Source of the DNA: Pseudomonadota bacterium
GTDB lineage: Bacteria; Myxococcota_A; Polyangia; GCA-2747355
Assembly (NCBI GenBank): GCA_016711215.1
Contig: JADJTL010000002.1
Span: 948,389-1,012,388 of the forward strand
DNA length: 64,000 bases
Direction of reading: 5' to 3'
Below, in pieces: positions 7,838 to 16,631 of the stretch (its first letter is position 1; every line of letters starts with the position of its first letter). Made by a program: the position numbers and the translations under genes. The notes under the pieces were generated by a model. It had not been told where the DNA came from. It worked only from the letters and a program-made list of their open reading frames with translations, and searched no databases.

Positions 7838-9083
7838 CGAAACCGACGCGACGGCGATCAACGCGACCTCGATCAGTGCGACCGCGATCAATGGAACCTC
7901 CGTCAACTGGGCCTCGATGAAGGGGGCCGCGGCAACTGACCTGCCCCTCCGCGCCGCTGCTGTCACGCCCGCCGTGATGCAGCCCGGGTGGCTGGCGTCG
8001 GCCCTGCGTCCGCGCGGCGGACTGGTCGTGGTGGTCAACCCCAACGCACGCGCTGTCGGCACGCGCGTGATTCGCCAATTGCAGGAGCTGACGGCGAACG
8101 ACGCGCTGCTGATCTCCGAATCGCCTGAGCAGACGCCGCTGATTGCCCGACAGATCGTGCGTGGCGGTTACGATACCGTGCTCTGCGGAGGCGGCGACGG
8201 CACGTTCACGCGGCTCGTTACCGAGGTGCTGGCGCTGCGGCCGGCGCGTCGCCCGGCCTTTGGCCTGCTGCGGCTCGGCACGGGCAATGCGTTGGCGACC
8301 GCGCTTGGCGCGGCGCGGCCATCGGCGCGCGGTTTGGCGGCCGACCTTCGTTGCGCGCGCGACCGCTCGCGCCGGGTCACGCTGCCCTTGCTGCAGGTCG
8401 AGGGCCAGCTCGCCCCCTTCGCGGGGGTAGGCCTCGATGCCCTGATTCTCGAGGACTACGTCTCCTTCAAGCGCTCGATCGAGGACACCCCGCTGCAGCG
8501 GATCGGCAGCGGGCCCCTCGGCTATGGTCTGGCGATCGCCGGTCGGTCGCTTTGGCGTTACCTTCAGACGCCGCTGCCGAGCGTCGTCATTCGCAACACG
8601 GGCCTGGCGGCCTACCGTATCGATCGCGAGGGCAACCTCGTTGGCGCTCCCCTTGGGCGTGGTGAGGAACTCTACCGCGGTCCGGTCAGCCTGGCCGCAG
8701 CCTCGACCATTCCCTTCTATGGCTTCGGCCTGCGGCTCTTTCCGCAAGCGGACCAGCTACGCGATCGCTTTCAGCTGCGCATCGGCCATGTCGGAGCGGC
8801 CACCCTGCTGGCCAATGTTCCCGCGATCTTTCGCGGGTCGTTCGCGGACGAGCGCATCCTCGATTTCGCTTGCACCTCCGTTGCGGTGGAGTGTGAGGAC
8901 CCGACTGCGTTGCAGATCGGCGGCGATCTGGTCGGTCGGCGCGAACGGGTGCAGATCGGCCTGCGGCAGGTCGAGGCCGTGGTTGGCAGCCGTGGCGACG
9001 AAGGCGGGAGCTGGGGTGCCGAGTCCGAGGTCTTGCGCGCGGGCGTCGCTGCCTCCTGGAGTCGGAGCGCCGCCACCGCCTGA
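7830..9083 (+). CDS. Diacylglycerol kinase-family lipid kinase (DAGK_cat)
   Basis: A 417-residue protein with the DAGK/sphingosine-kinase/YegS-type catalytic fold. It has GGLVVVVNPNARAVG at residues ~63-77, then the nucleotide-binding signature LCGGGDGTFTRLV at ~117-130 and GLLRLGTGNALA. The C-terminal beta-sandwich half contains GVGLDALILEDYVSFKRSI and the substrate-region AAASTIPFYGFGLRLFP. Family members phosphorylate diacylglycerol or related lipids with ATP; the substrate here is not readable. The first ~50 residues are atypical: five copies of a pentapeptide (ATAIN, ATSIS, ATAIN, GTSVN, WASMK; 7848-7922), encoded by a 15-bp DNA repeat. Translation could instead begin inside at Met31 or Met50, which would remove the repeat. 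The start region is triplicated. Confidence 0.88.
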   Translation: MMGETDATAINATSISATAINGTSVNWASMKGAAATDLPLRAAAVTPAVMQPGWLASALRPRGGLVVVVNPNARAVGTRVIRQLQELTANDALLISESPEQTPLIARQIVRGGYDTVLCGGGDGTFTRLVTEVLALRPARRPAFGLLRLGTGNALATALGAARPSARGLAADLRCARDRSRRVTLPLLQVEGQLAPFAGVGLDALILEDYVSFKRSIEDTPLQRIGSGPLGYGLAIAGRSLWRYLQTPLPSVVIRNTGLAAYRIDREGNLVGAPLGRGEELYRGPVSLAAASTIPFYGFGLRLFPQADQLRDRFQLRIGHVGAATLLANVPAIFRGSFADERILDFACTSVAVECEDPTALQIGGDLVGRRERVQIGLRQVEAVVGSRGDEGGSWGAESEVLRAGVAASWSRSAATA

Positions 9084-9230
9084 GGAAACCCGCTGGCCCG
9101 AACGCCGCCGCGCGCGGGGCGTTGGTGCGCTGCCGTCGCGGCCAGCCGAGCCGAGGCGCGGCCAGCCGAGCCGGCGTTGCCCTCGGGCGCCGTTTGACAC
9201 CCTGATCGCCGGTCCCTACCATCGCGCGCC

Positions 9231-10643
9231 ATGCGCTATTGCCCGTCCTGCGGCAACGCTACCGGCGCCGTTGCCGCGCTCTGTGACCACTGCGGCGGCA
9301 GCTTGAAGCCGTCGTCCTCAGCCCCTCGTGGTCACGACGGCGTTCCAGCGGCCCCCGCGCCGATCGCTGCCGTCGCGGCGCCCGAGGTCGTGGACCTCGC
9401 GCCGCCCGCCGCGTTCGACGCTCCGGCCGCCAGCGACACCCTCCAGGGCTTCGTGCCCTCTGCCCGGCGGGCCGTCGCGCTTGATCAGACGGCCGCCCAG
9501 GCGCTGCCGCCGCCACCGCCACCGTCCGAGACGGCTCCTCCTTTGTCGCCGGCTGCGAGCGTCACCGACCATGCCGAGCCCGAAGCGCAGGCGGAGGGCG
9601 ACCTGCCGGCGATCCCGCGTGGCGAGGTGCAGGGTTGGTGGTCCGTCGTGCGCTACGCTCTCGTGGTCAGCCTCGTGCGCGCGCGGCTGCGTGGCGTCCT
9701 GCGCCGCTTGGAGCAGGACGTCAGGAGCGCCGAGGGGCAGCTCGACGCGGCCTATGCTGAGCTGGGCCGGGCGGCCCGGTTCGGCGCGCGTGCGGTGCGC
9801 GGTGGCGAGAGCGCGCTCGACGCGCTGGAGCGCCTCGAAGGTCCGCGGGCTCAACTCGAGCAGCACTTCGCCAGCCTGCGCGCAGAGCGGCAGGCTGCCC
9901 GGCAGTGTTTCGCTGACGAGGCGCGCACCGCCGGTGACCGTCGCGACCGCGCGGAGGCGAGTGCCTCCGAGGTGCTGCAGACGCTCCAGGTGCGAAGAGG
10001 CGAGCGTGCCGCGCTGGCGTTGCGCCTCGGCGCTCAGCGCAAGTTACTGCGTCTGCTGGCGCGCGAGCGCGATGCCCTGCGGGTGCGTGCCGCGCGGGCT
10101 GACGCCGCCGAGGCCTCGCGAGACCTCGAGCGGGCCGCAGCCGAGAAGGCCGTCGCGCTCGGGGATGCCCTCCGCGTTCAGGTCGCGCTGAGCGCCGAGT
10201 TCCACCAACAGGCGCCGCCGCTGCGTGAGCTCGAGCAGGCGCTGAAGGATCAACGGCGCCGAGGGCGGCACGCCAGGCGCGCGCTGACGCTGGCGCGGCG
10301 CGCGCTGGCGACCACGCTGCGCGCCCTCGAGCGACGCGAGCAGGGCTGCCTGGCAAAGCAATGGCGCCTCGATGGCGAGCTGGCGCAGCAGCTCGCGGCG
10401 CTCGGTCGCCTCGTCGTGGCGGATGAGCGCTCGAGGGTCGAAGGGGAGCAGCGCTTTGCGGCGCAGCTCGCGCTGGCCGAGCGGCAGCGCGCCGTCTGGA
10501 GCCGCTTTCAGCACGAGCGCGCCCGGGTGCAGCACGGGCGGCGGGACTACGACCCGGTCGCCCTTTGGCGCGGGCTGGCGGCCATCGGTACGCTGGCCGT
10601 GCTGGCGCTCGCGGGCCTCCTTGCCCTCTTTGCCCTGAGCTAG
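9231..10643 (+). CDS. Zinc-ribbon, coiled-coil, C-terminally membrane-anchored protein
   Basis: A 470-residue protein of unknown function. Residues 1-23 form a zinc ribbon (MRYCPSCGNATG, then CDHCGG). A Pro/Ala-rich linker follows to about 125, then roughly 300 residues of charged Arg/Glu/Ala-rich coiled coil (for example LRGVLRRLEQDVRSAEGQLD and LERAAAEKAVALGDALRVQV). The C-terminus is one hydrophobic helix (GLAAIGTLAVLALAGLLALFALS), which looks like a tail anchor. An amphipathic or hydrophobic stretch also occurs near residue 140 (WWSVVRYALVVSLVRARL). The order zinc ribbon-coil-TM suggests a cytoplasmic sensor or scaffold hooked to the inner membrane; this is inference. The ATG lies 147 bp after the lipid-kinase gene. 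Confidence 0.75.
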   Translation: MRYCPSCGNATGAVAALCDHCGGSLKPSSSAPRGHDGVPAAPAPIAAVAAPEVVDLAPPAAFDAPAASDTLQGFVPSARRAVALDQTAAQALPPPPPPSETAPPLSPAASVTDHAEPEAQAEGDLPAIPRGEVQGWWSVVRYALVVSLVRARLRGVLRRLEQDVRSAEGQLDAAYAELGRAARFGARAVRGGESALDALERLEGPRAQLEQHFASLRAERQAARQCFADEARTAGDRRDRAEASASEVLQTLQVRRGERAALALRLGAQRKLLRLLARERDALRVRAARADAAEASRDLERAAAEKAVALGDALRVQVALSAEFHQQAPPLRELEQALKDQRRRGRHARRALTLARRALATTLRALERREQGCLAKQWRLDGELAQQLAALGRLVVADERSRVEGEQRFAAQLALAERQRAVWSRFQHERARVQHGRRDYDPVALWRGLAAIGTLAVLALAGLLALFALS

Positions 10644-10740
10644 TCAGCGGCGCGATCGAAGCGCCCGACCGGCCGGGACGTGACCCCACCACCGCTCGCC
10701 TGTTGTACGCAGCCGGCAGCGGCTACAATGAGCGGCACCG

Positions 10741-11139
10741 ATGTCTGAGCGTTCCAGCAAGCCCAAGCCTCCCCCGCATGACGTGGTGCTCGTGCACGGC
10801 CGCACGGCCGATGGCCGCGGGGTGCGGGCATTGCGCTCGCGCCCGAATCGCCTCGAGCTGGCTGAGCTGCGCGTCGCCAAGGAGGGCCAGCCGCTCCATC
10901 CTGGCGGCGAGCTCGTGCAGCTCAAGCGCCGCGAGGAGAGCCCGCTGCTCTGGGACGTCGACGTGAAGTGGCGCGGCGAGGAGGCGGCCGCAGCCGCGGC
11001 GCCATCGAGCGGCCCCGAGGTCACAGGGCACGCGGGGCCCGCGCAGGTGGCCACCGACCGTTACCGAGAGAATTGGGAGGCCATCTTCGGCCTGGCTCCG
11101 GGCGGCCGCAGGCCGCCCGACGGCGGCTCGCTCAACTGA
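10741..11139 (+). CDS. Small hypothetical protein
   Basis: A 132-residue protein, not recognised. The first 75 residues look like a compact beta-rich domain (PHDVVLVHGRTADGRGVRAL, then LELAELRVAKEGQPLHPGGE and LVQLKRREESPLLWDVDV). An Ala-rich linker follows, then a short conserved-looking tail (ATDRYRENWEAIFG). There is no signal peptide or membrane segment, so it is probably cytoplasmic. ATG 10741 is the only reasonable start. It is convergent with the diguanylate cyclase gene, with stops 16 bp apart. Confidence 0.6.
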   Translation: MSERSSKPKPPPHDVVLVHGRTADGRGVRALRSRPNRLELAELRVAKEGQPLHPGGELVQLKRREESPLLWDVDVKWRGEEAAAAAAPSSGPEVTGHAGPAQVATDRYRENWEAIFGLAPGGRRPPDGGSLN

Positions 11140-11155
11140 AGCGCCCGCTCGGCTG

Positions 11156-12475
11156 CTAGGGGAAGAGCGCCGGCCCGTCGCCGGCGGCCAACGGCAGCAC
11201 CTCCCAGCGGTCGCGTCCCGCGTCCTTGGCGCGAAAGAGCGCGCGGTCCGCAGCGGCGATCAGGTCCGCGATCTTGCGTGGGTGGTCGGCGACCACGCTG
11301 CTGGCGCCACAGCTCAGGGTGACGTGGGGCGCGGCCGCCGAGCCGGGATGGTCGCAGCGCAGCGCCCGCACAGCGGTGCACAGTCGTTGGGCGACGAGCT
11401 CCGCACCGGCCAGCGGCGTGGAGGGCAGCACGACGGCGAACTCCTCCCCGCCGTAGCGCGCGACCACGTCTGTCGGGCGCAGGGCGGCGCGCCGCAGCGC
11501 GCCGGCGACCGCGCGCAGGCACTCGTCGCCGCGCTGATGGCCGTAGGCGTCGTTGTAGCGCTTGAAGAAGTCGATATCGGCGAGCACCAGGCCGAGCGGT
11601 GTCTTGCTGCGCGCCGAGCGCTGCCACTCGCGCTCGAGCACGCTGTCGAGGTGCGCGCGGTTGGCCAGCCCGGTCAGCCCGTCGGTGCTGGCCCGCGCCG
11701 TCAACCCACGATTGAGGTCCTCGAGCTGCCGCTTGGCCTCGACCAGCTCCTCATAGAGCCGGCTCTTCTCGATGATCGTGGCGACGAGGCGCGCGATGCG
11801 CACGAAGACCTCGACGTGGTCCTCGTCGTAGGCGTAGGGGCGCAGACAGGAGAAGAAGAGCAGCCCCGCCGGCTTGCCGGCGACCAGCAGCGGGCAGGTC
11901 AGGCTCGAACGCATGCCCTCGGCGACGATCTTCCGCGTCGCATCCGAGGTCGGGTGGACGCTCAGGTAGCCCTCGAGGTCGTTGATGATGCGCGGCTGGC
12001 TGCGCTCGAGCACCGCTTGGAGGCTGCCGCGGCTGAGCGAGAGCTCGTAGCCCGTATCGAGGTGCAGCTCGGCCGCCGTCGACCGCGCCCAGATCGAGCG
12101 CACGCGGCGCGCCCGCTCATCGACCAGGGCGAAGCCGATGCGATCATAGGGCACCAGGCTGCGGAAGCCGGCGTAGATGTGGTCCAAGACCTGGTGGACC
12201 GTCAGTCCGCGGTTGATCTGCTCGATCACCTCGAACAAACGCTCCTGCTGTTGCAGGCGCTGGTCGAGGATCTGGCCGAGCTCGACGAGCGTCAGGCCCA
12301 GGCGGCCGATCGCGTCGCGCGGCTCGATCGGCACGTAGACCTGGTAGTCGCCATGCACCATGCGGGCGGCGGCGAGGCGCAGGCGCTCGACGCGATCGTC
12401 GGCGGCGGCTTGCGTCGCATGCTCCCGCAGCAGTTGATCCGTGATACCAGGGTAGGGCGCGGTCTTGCTGCTCAT
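11156..12475 (-). CDS. GAF-domain diguanylate cyclase (GGDEF)
   Basis: A 439-residue soluble protein that should make cyclic di-GMP from two GTP. Residues ~25-75 are a helical, HAMP-like segment (RLRLAAARMVHGDYQVYVPI). A GAF domain covers ~85-240 (VIEQINRGLTVHQVLDHIY, then SSLTCPLLVAGKPAGLLFFS), then a linking helix, then the GGDEF domain (~270-435). The active site is intact (YGGEEF near residue 340), with the metal-binding LADIDFFKRYND. An RxxD inhibitory site (RPTD) stands exactly five residues before GGEEF, so product inhibition is expected. The start ATG 12473-12475 has GGGGAG upstream. It is divergent from the acyltransferase gene at 12629. Confidence 0.93.
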   Translation of the reverse strand: MSSKTAPYPGITDQLLREHATQAAADDRVERLRLAAARMVHGDYQVYVPIEPRDAIGRLGLTLVELGQILDQRLQQQERLFEVIEQINRGLTVHQVLDHIYAGFRSLVPYDRIGFALVDERARRVRSIWARSTAAELHLDTGYELSLSRGSLQAVLERSQPRIINDLEGYLSVHPTSDATRKIVAEGMRSSLTCPLLVAGKPAGLLFFSCLRPYAYDEDHVEVFVRIARLVATIIEKSRLYEELVEAKRQLEDLNRGLTARASTDGLTGLANRAHLDSVLEREWQRSARSKTPLGLVLADIDFFKRYNDAYGHQRGDECLRAVAGALRRAALRPTDVVARYGGEEFAVVLPSTPLAGAELVAQRLCTAVRALRCDHPGSAAAPHVTLSCGASSVVADHPRKIADLIAAADRALFRAKDAGRDRWEVLPLAAGDGPALFP

Positions 12476-12628
12476 CGCTCGCTCCCCGGCGGAGTGGACC
12501 GGCGGACGATCCTCCCGCTGAGAATTCCGGCACTCGAGGCTCGGGACGAGCGCGCATCATAACACTTCCCCGTCCAGGTGCGTCTTTCGGCGGCGCCGAC
12601 GCTTGCGCAGGCCCCGCTCCGAGGTTAG

Positions 12629-13894
12629 ATGTTCCTTCCGAGTTCCGAGGTGGCCGTGGCTCGCGAAGGCCCGCCCATGAGGTCGGACCCATTGGAGGTA
12701 GGCTCCTTGCAGTCGTCGGTCCTCGAGACGTCGGGCGTCATCGCCGCCGCGCAGCACCCCCCCGAGGCGTTCGCGCCCGCGCGCGCCGAGCGCGTGGTCT
12801 TCGTTGATCTGGCGCGCGCGATCACCGTGCTGATGATGGTGCAAGGGCACGCGCTGCATGTCTTCCTCGACCCAGCGTGGCAGCATAACGTCGTCTTCGA
12901 CACCTGGCTCTACCTGCGCGGGCTGACCGCGCCGATGTTCCTGATGCTGGCGGGCGTGGCCTTCAGCATCGCCACGATGAAATACTGGCCGGACTACCTC
13001 GTGGCGGGGCCGCGCCTGCAGAAGCGCGTGCGGCGCTTCGGCTTCTTCCTCGTGCTCGGCTATGTCGTCCACCTGCCCGTGCGGCCCCTGAGCGCGATGG
13101 CGACGATGGGGCCGGAGGCCTGGGCGGCGTTTCTGCGCGCCGATGTCTTGCAGCTCATCGCCACCGTAATGCTGACCTTGCAGTTGCTGGTCTACCTGAG
13201 CAAGCGGCCGCAGCGCTTCGCCCTCGTCAGTCTGGCCCTGGCGCTGACCATCTTGACCTTGACCTCGACAGTGCGCGGCCTGCCCTGGAGCCAATGGGTC
13301 TGGCGGCCGATCGCGCCCTTCCTCGAGTCGTCCAGCGGTTCCTTCTTCCCCTGGTTCGGTTGGGCGATGTTCCCCTTCGTCGGCGCGGCCATCGGTGTGC
13401 TGCAGGTGCTGCACCCGCCCCGGGGTCTGCGCCACGGCGTGCTGCGACTGCTCGGCTTCGCGCTGGCGGCCACCCTCTTGGCGCGCCTGTGGCCGCTGAT
13501 CGCCGGCAACGCCTTTCCTGCCGGACTGCCCGCCGAGGTCAAGCCGGAGTTTCTAATCAAGCGCCTGGGCTCGGCGCTGGCGCTCTTGGCCGGGTTCTAC
13601 GCCCTGAGCCAGCGCGCCCGCCCGCTGCCGCGGCCCTTGCAAGCGCTGGCCGAGGAGTCGCTCGTTGTTTACGTCGTCCACCTCGCCCTCTTCTACGGCT
13701 CGATCTGGAATAAAGGCCTCGGGGGGTATCTCGGGCGGCTCGGGCTCGGTGCCACGCTCGGTTTAATCGTCGTCGCGCTGAGCAGCATGGCCACGCTCGC
13801 CTATGGCTGGAACAGCTTCAAGCGCCGTTATCCACGCGGCAAGCGCCTGGCACGCGTCGCGATCGGCATCGCCCTGGCGGCGCCGCTGCTGTGA
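12629..13894 (+). CDS. Polytopic membrane acyltransferase of the HGSNAT/DUF1624 type
   Basis: A 421-residue membrane protein with about 10 transmembrane helices. It starts, after a ~55-residue cytoplasmic lead, with the family hallmark RVVFVDLARAITVLMMVQGHAL. GLTAPMFLMLAGVAFSIA follows, typical of heparan-alpha-glucosaminide N-acetyltransferase-like (DUF1624/YeiB-type) proteins, which move acyl groups across or onto envelope glycans. A conserved Glu/His near the C-terminal part (AEESLVVYVVHLALFYG) fits the fold. The substrate is unknown. The start may be ATG 12629 or the internal ATG at 12677. Its stop codon overlaps the GTG of the next gene (GTGA at 13891), so the two are translationally coupled. 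Confidence 0.8.
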   Translation: MFLPSSEVAVAREGPPMRSDPLEVGSLQSSVLETSGVIAAAQHPPEAFAPARAERVVFVDLARAITVLMMVQGHALHVFLDPAWQHNVVFDTWLYLRGLTAPMFLMLAGVAFSIATMKYWPDYLVAGPRLQKRVRRFGFFLVLGYVVHLPVRPLSAMATMGPEAWAAFLRADVLQLIATVMLTLQLLVYLSKRPQRFALVSLALALTILTLTSTVRGLPWSQWVWRPIAPFLESSSGSFFPWFGWAMFPFVGAAIGVLQVLHPPRGLRHGVLRLLGFALAATLLARLWPLIAGNAFPAGLPAEVKPEFLIKRLGSALALLAGFYALSQRARPLPRPLQALAEESLVVYVVHLALFYGSIWNKGLGGYLGRLGLGATLGLIVVALSSMATLAYGWNSFKRRYPRGKRLARVAIGIALAAPLL

Positions 13895-14565
13895 GTATCG
13901 CCCGCGCACCCGTCTGGCTGCCGCAGCGTCTTGCGGTCGGCGGTCGGGACCTCGCCTGCGTCACCTGGTTGCCCCCCGCCTACGACCCGGCCCGTGCGTG
14001 GCCGCTGGTGCTATTTCTGCACGGCAAGGGCGAGCGTGGGGACGACGGCTGGGCCCCGACGACCGTCGGTCTGGGGCCAGCGCTCCGTCGTCACCCGGAG
14101 CGCTGGCCCGTCGTCGTGGTCTTCCCTCAGTGCCCGGTCGAGCGGCGTTGGGTGGAGCTGTCGGAGCTACTCGAGCTCGCCTGGGCCGCGGTCGCGGCCG
14201 AGCGCGCGATCGACGCGCGGCGCGTCTATTTGACGGGCATCTCGATGGGCGGCTTTGGCACCTGGCACCATGGTGCACGCTGCGCCGAGCGCTTGGCGGC
14301 CCTGCTGCCGATCTGCGGCGGTGGCGATCCGCAGGCCGCCGGCGCGCTGGCCACCCTGCCGATTTGGGCGCTCCATGGCGCGGCCGATCCGGTGATTCCG
14401 GTCGAGGCCTCGCGCGCGATGGTCGGCGCGGTGCGCGCGGCCGGCGGTCCGATCCACTACACCGAGTATGCCGACGCTGGCCACGACTGCTGGGATCGGG
14501 CCTACGAGGACGAGAGCGTCGTCGCCTGGTTGCTGGCGCAGCGCCGCGCCGCGCCGCCCGGCTGA
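13891..14565 (+). CDS. Alpha/beta hydrolase (esterase/feruloyl-esterase/PHB-depolymerase-like)
   Basis: A 224-residue soluble alpha/beta hydrolase. The oxyanion region is PLVLFLHGKGERGDDGW, the nucleophile elbow is LTGISMGGFGTWH (Gly-Ile-Ser-Met-Gly), and the acid is the Asp in LHGAADPVIP. The catalytic His lies in YADAGHDCWD. All three triad residues are present. This architecture is shared by phospholipase/carboxylesterases and LpqC-type esterases. GTG at 13891 overlaps the upstream stop by 4 nt, tying it to the membrane acyltransferase. A joint role in adding and removing acyl groups from an envelope glycan is plausible but unproven. No signal peptide is visible. Confidence 0.85.
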   Translation: MSIARAPVWLPQRLAVGGRDLACVTWLPPAYDPARAWPLVLFLHGKGERGDDGWAPTTVGLGPALRRHPERWPVVVVFPQCPVERRWVELSELLELAWAAVAAERAIDARRVYLTGISMGGFGTWHHGARCAERLAALLPICGGGDPQAAGALATLPIWALHGAADPVIPVEASRAMVGAVRAAGGPIHYTEYADAGHDCWDRAYEDESVVAWLLAQRRAAPPG

Positions 14566-14627
14566 GCCTCGCCCCACGGAAATCCACGATCGCCCCGTTC
14601 CAGTCCCTCGGTTTTTTGCGGCCGAGC

Positions 14628-14647
14628 GGCGCCACGGAGGCGCTTTT
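14628..14647 (+). terminator. Probable intrinsic terminator after the hydrolase gene
   Basis: GCGCC (629-633) and GGCGC (639-643) form a short GC stem with a 5-nt loop, followed directly by TTTT (14644-14647). It lies 63 bp after the hydrolase stop. The remaining interval 14566-14842 shows no gene. Confidence 0.4.
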
Positions 14648-14842
14648 GCTGTACTTGCAACCACTCTTGACGCGTCGCGCCCTTGGCCCGTGGCGTGCTT
14701 TGTCGTCGATGCGAAGGGCCGCCGCCTCGATTCTCCCTTGTCTCAGCGGAGGGAGGGGGGATCGGCCCGCAAGGGCGCTGGCTGCCGCGCCGGCGATGGG
14801 CGCCGTCACGACCGCCAGCAGAATCAAGGAAGCGAGGGATCG

Positions 14843-15625
14843 ATGCTTAGAAGGTCTTATCGGCGGCGCGGGTTGAGGCTCTTCGGTGCACCTGTTACTG
14901 CGGTCTGGCTGATCGCCGCCTGCGGCGTAGAAGCCCCGCCACCGCAGGAAGAAGGCGTGCTCGCGCTCGACCTGCAGTCGGGCGAGCAGCGGCGCTTCGA
15001 CTCGCGGCAGATGGTGCCGGCCGGGTGGGGCATTTGCCCCGACGATCGCTGCGTCGTTCCGCCAGGCCTGCCCTGCGAAAAGCTGGGCCTGCGGCTCTGC
15101 ATCGATCAACCGCAATGCAAGGCTCAGCTGGTCTGTGAGCTCGAGGCGGGCATCGAGCCGTGGACCGCCCCTGCGGCCCCTGATGGCGACCTCGCGGTGG
15201 CGCCGCCCTTGGAAAAGGACGCGGACGCTCCCGGGCTCGATTGCAAGATGAGCTGCGTCGCGCGCAGCCCGGTCTCCTGCGCGGGGGCCGAGGATCAGGC
15301 GACCTGCCTCGGCATTGCCAAGAAGCGCTGTGAATGGGTGCCCGTTGATCGTGATCGCTGCCGCTACTCCCCGTACTTGGACGCGGATCCGGCGCTGGGG
15401 CATCCACCGATGAATGCCTGCCCCATGCGCTGCCGCGAGGCCACGCCGCCGCCGCCAACGCCAGACGGGGCGTGCTTTGTCGGCGGTTGCTCCAATGAGC
15501 TCTGCACGGCAGAGCGCGGCGCGGTGAGCATCTGCATGTTTCCGCCCCCCAAGGGCTTGCCCCCCAAGGGCGCCGCCTGCGGTCGCCAGCCCGACGGCGA
15601 CTGCGGCTGGATCCTTCCCCAATAG
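14843..15625 (+). CDS. Cys-rich lipoprotein with an eight-cysteine-cluster-like C-terminus
   Basis: A 260-residue predicted lipoprotein: an Arg-rich start (MLRRSYRRRG), a hydrophobic core, and a lipobox WLIAAC. The mature part holds about 20 cysteines in several clusters. The last (CFVGGCSNELC, then SIC, then CGRQPDGDCGW) resembles the eight-cysteine-cluster domain seen in secreted proteins of Myxococcota, where disulfides stabilise a small extracellular fold. The start ATG 14843 follows a purine-rich stretch (aaggaagcgaggg). The open frame upstream of it is non-coding-looking. Function unknown; presumably exposed on the outer membrane. Confidence 0.75.
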   Translation: MLRRSYRRRGLRLFGAPVTAVWLIAACGVEAPPPQEEGVLALDLQSGEQRRFDSRQMVPAGWGICPDDRCVVPPGLPCEKLGLRLCIDQPQCKAQLVCELEAGIEPWTAPAAPDGDLAVAPPLEKDADAPGLDCKMSCVARSPVSCAGAEDQATCLGIAKKRCEWVPVDRDRCRYSPYLDADPALGHPPMNACPMRCREATPPPPTPDGACFVGGCSNELCTAERGAVSICMFPPPKGLPPKGAACGRQPDGDCGWILPQ

Positions 15626-15704
15626 CCCTAGCGGCCCGGTAGGCTGACGCGTCAAGCGCTGCGCCTGCCGCCCCCCCCGCCGAGCCCACGAGAGGCCTCA
15701 CTCC

Positions 15705-16106
15705 TCAGCCGGCGTCGGCGGGCAGCAGGAGGGTGCCGCCCTCGGTGCCCAGCCACACGCCCGTGCTCGTGCTCGGCACTGCATGCACCTTGGGGTCGGG
15801 CAGCGCCCGCTGCGCTGTCACCTTGCCGTCGCTACCGAGCCGAGCCGCGCCGCCCTGCGTGCCGATCCACAGCCCCCTCACCGCGCCATTGGCCTCGCGC
15901 TCTGCCGAGACGTGCAGCAGCCAGGCATCGGGCAGCGCGGCGATCGGAGCAAAGCGGCCGGCCGCGCGGTCGAAGACCTCCCAGCGCCCGCGCTTCGTCA
16001 GTCGCAACGCGCCGCGATCCTCGGCGGCCAGCCAGACGCTGCCGTCGTCGGCCAAGGTCACCGCCTGCAGCGCCAGCGCACCCCCCGGATTCCACTGCGC
16101 GCGCAC
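15705..16106 (-). pseudogene. Two-blade fragment of a two-component-regulator-type beta-propeller
   Basis: The frame encodes SVWLAAEDRGALRL, GLWIGTQGGAARLG and GVWLGTEGGTLLLP, repeats of the Reg_prop propeller type (W-[IL]-G-T-x-G-G) that sit in periplasmic sensor regions. Only about 130 residues (two to three blades) are present, against roughly 14 blades in a complete protein, with no signal peptide, membrane segment or kinase. The open frame continues upstream opposite the plus-strand gene at 16131, which has a good ribosome binding site. No convincing start exists; GTG 16104-16106 is the first candidate. I read it as a remnant, though a short functional protein cannot be excluded. Confidence 0.45.
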
Positions 16107-16130
16107 GCGGCGAGCGCCCCAAGGAGCATG

Positions 16131-16604
16131 ATGTCTGATCGGCCCCGCGCGCTTTGGGTCGTCTGCGAGGACGGTGTCGAGTATCTGGAGCGCTTTCGCC
16201 GCTTCTTGGCGGGCTTCGAGTTCGTCGGGGCCCTGGCGGCCGCTGCGCTCTGGCGCGTCCTCGACACGCACCAACCCCGTGGCCTCCTGCTCGACTTGGA
16301 CTTCCGCCGGACACCGCGGGAGCTGCTGATCGACGAGCGCGGCCGGCCTGCGCCCAGCGCCATCGCCCTCCGGGCCGCGCGGCCGGGCGCTGCCATCGTC
16401 GCTGAACAGGGCCTGATGATCCTGCGCGCGCTACGCGCCAGGCACAGCCGGCTGCCGGTGGTGCTCTTCGCCGACCTCGCTGATCCCCAGCGCGGCGAGC
16501 GCCTGCTGCAGAGCCTCGGGCCCCTGCGCCTCGCCCCGAGCGACACCGGCCTCGACACGCTGCTGCGCTGGATGCAGGAGCTGGGCGCGGAGACCGGTCG
16601 CTAG
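16131..16604 (+). CDS. Receiver-like protein (degenerate response-regulator fold)
   Basis: A 157-residue protein with AAGGAG (16121-16126) four bases before ATG 16131; ATG 16128 is too close. The pattern follows a CheY-like fold: RALWVVCEDG as strand 1 with an acidic pair, PRGLLLDLDF with a candidate phospho-acceptor Asp, and RHSRLPVVLFADLAD as strand 4. PSDTGLDTLLRWMQEL takes the place of the last helix. The usual strand-5 Lys-Pro is missing, and an insertion of about 35 residues separates strand 3 from helix 3. It could be a phosphorylation-independent receiver. No output domain or partner kinase is adjacent. It is followed, convergently, by amtB. Confidence 0.55.
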   Translation: MSDRPRALWVVCEDGVEYLERFRRFLAGFEFVGALAAAALWRVLDTHQPRGLLLDLDFRRTPRELLIDERGRPAPSAIALRAARPGAAIVAEQGLMILRALRARHSRLPVVLFADLADPQRGERLLQSLGPLRLAPSDTGLDTLLRWMQELGAETGR

Positions 16605-16631
16605 TCGCCGCTAGCTGGCCGCTGGCCGTGG

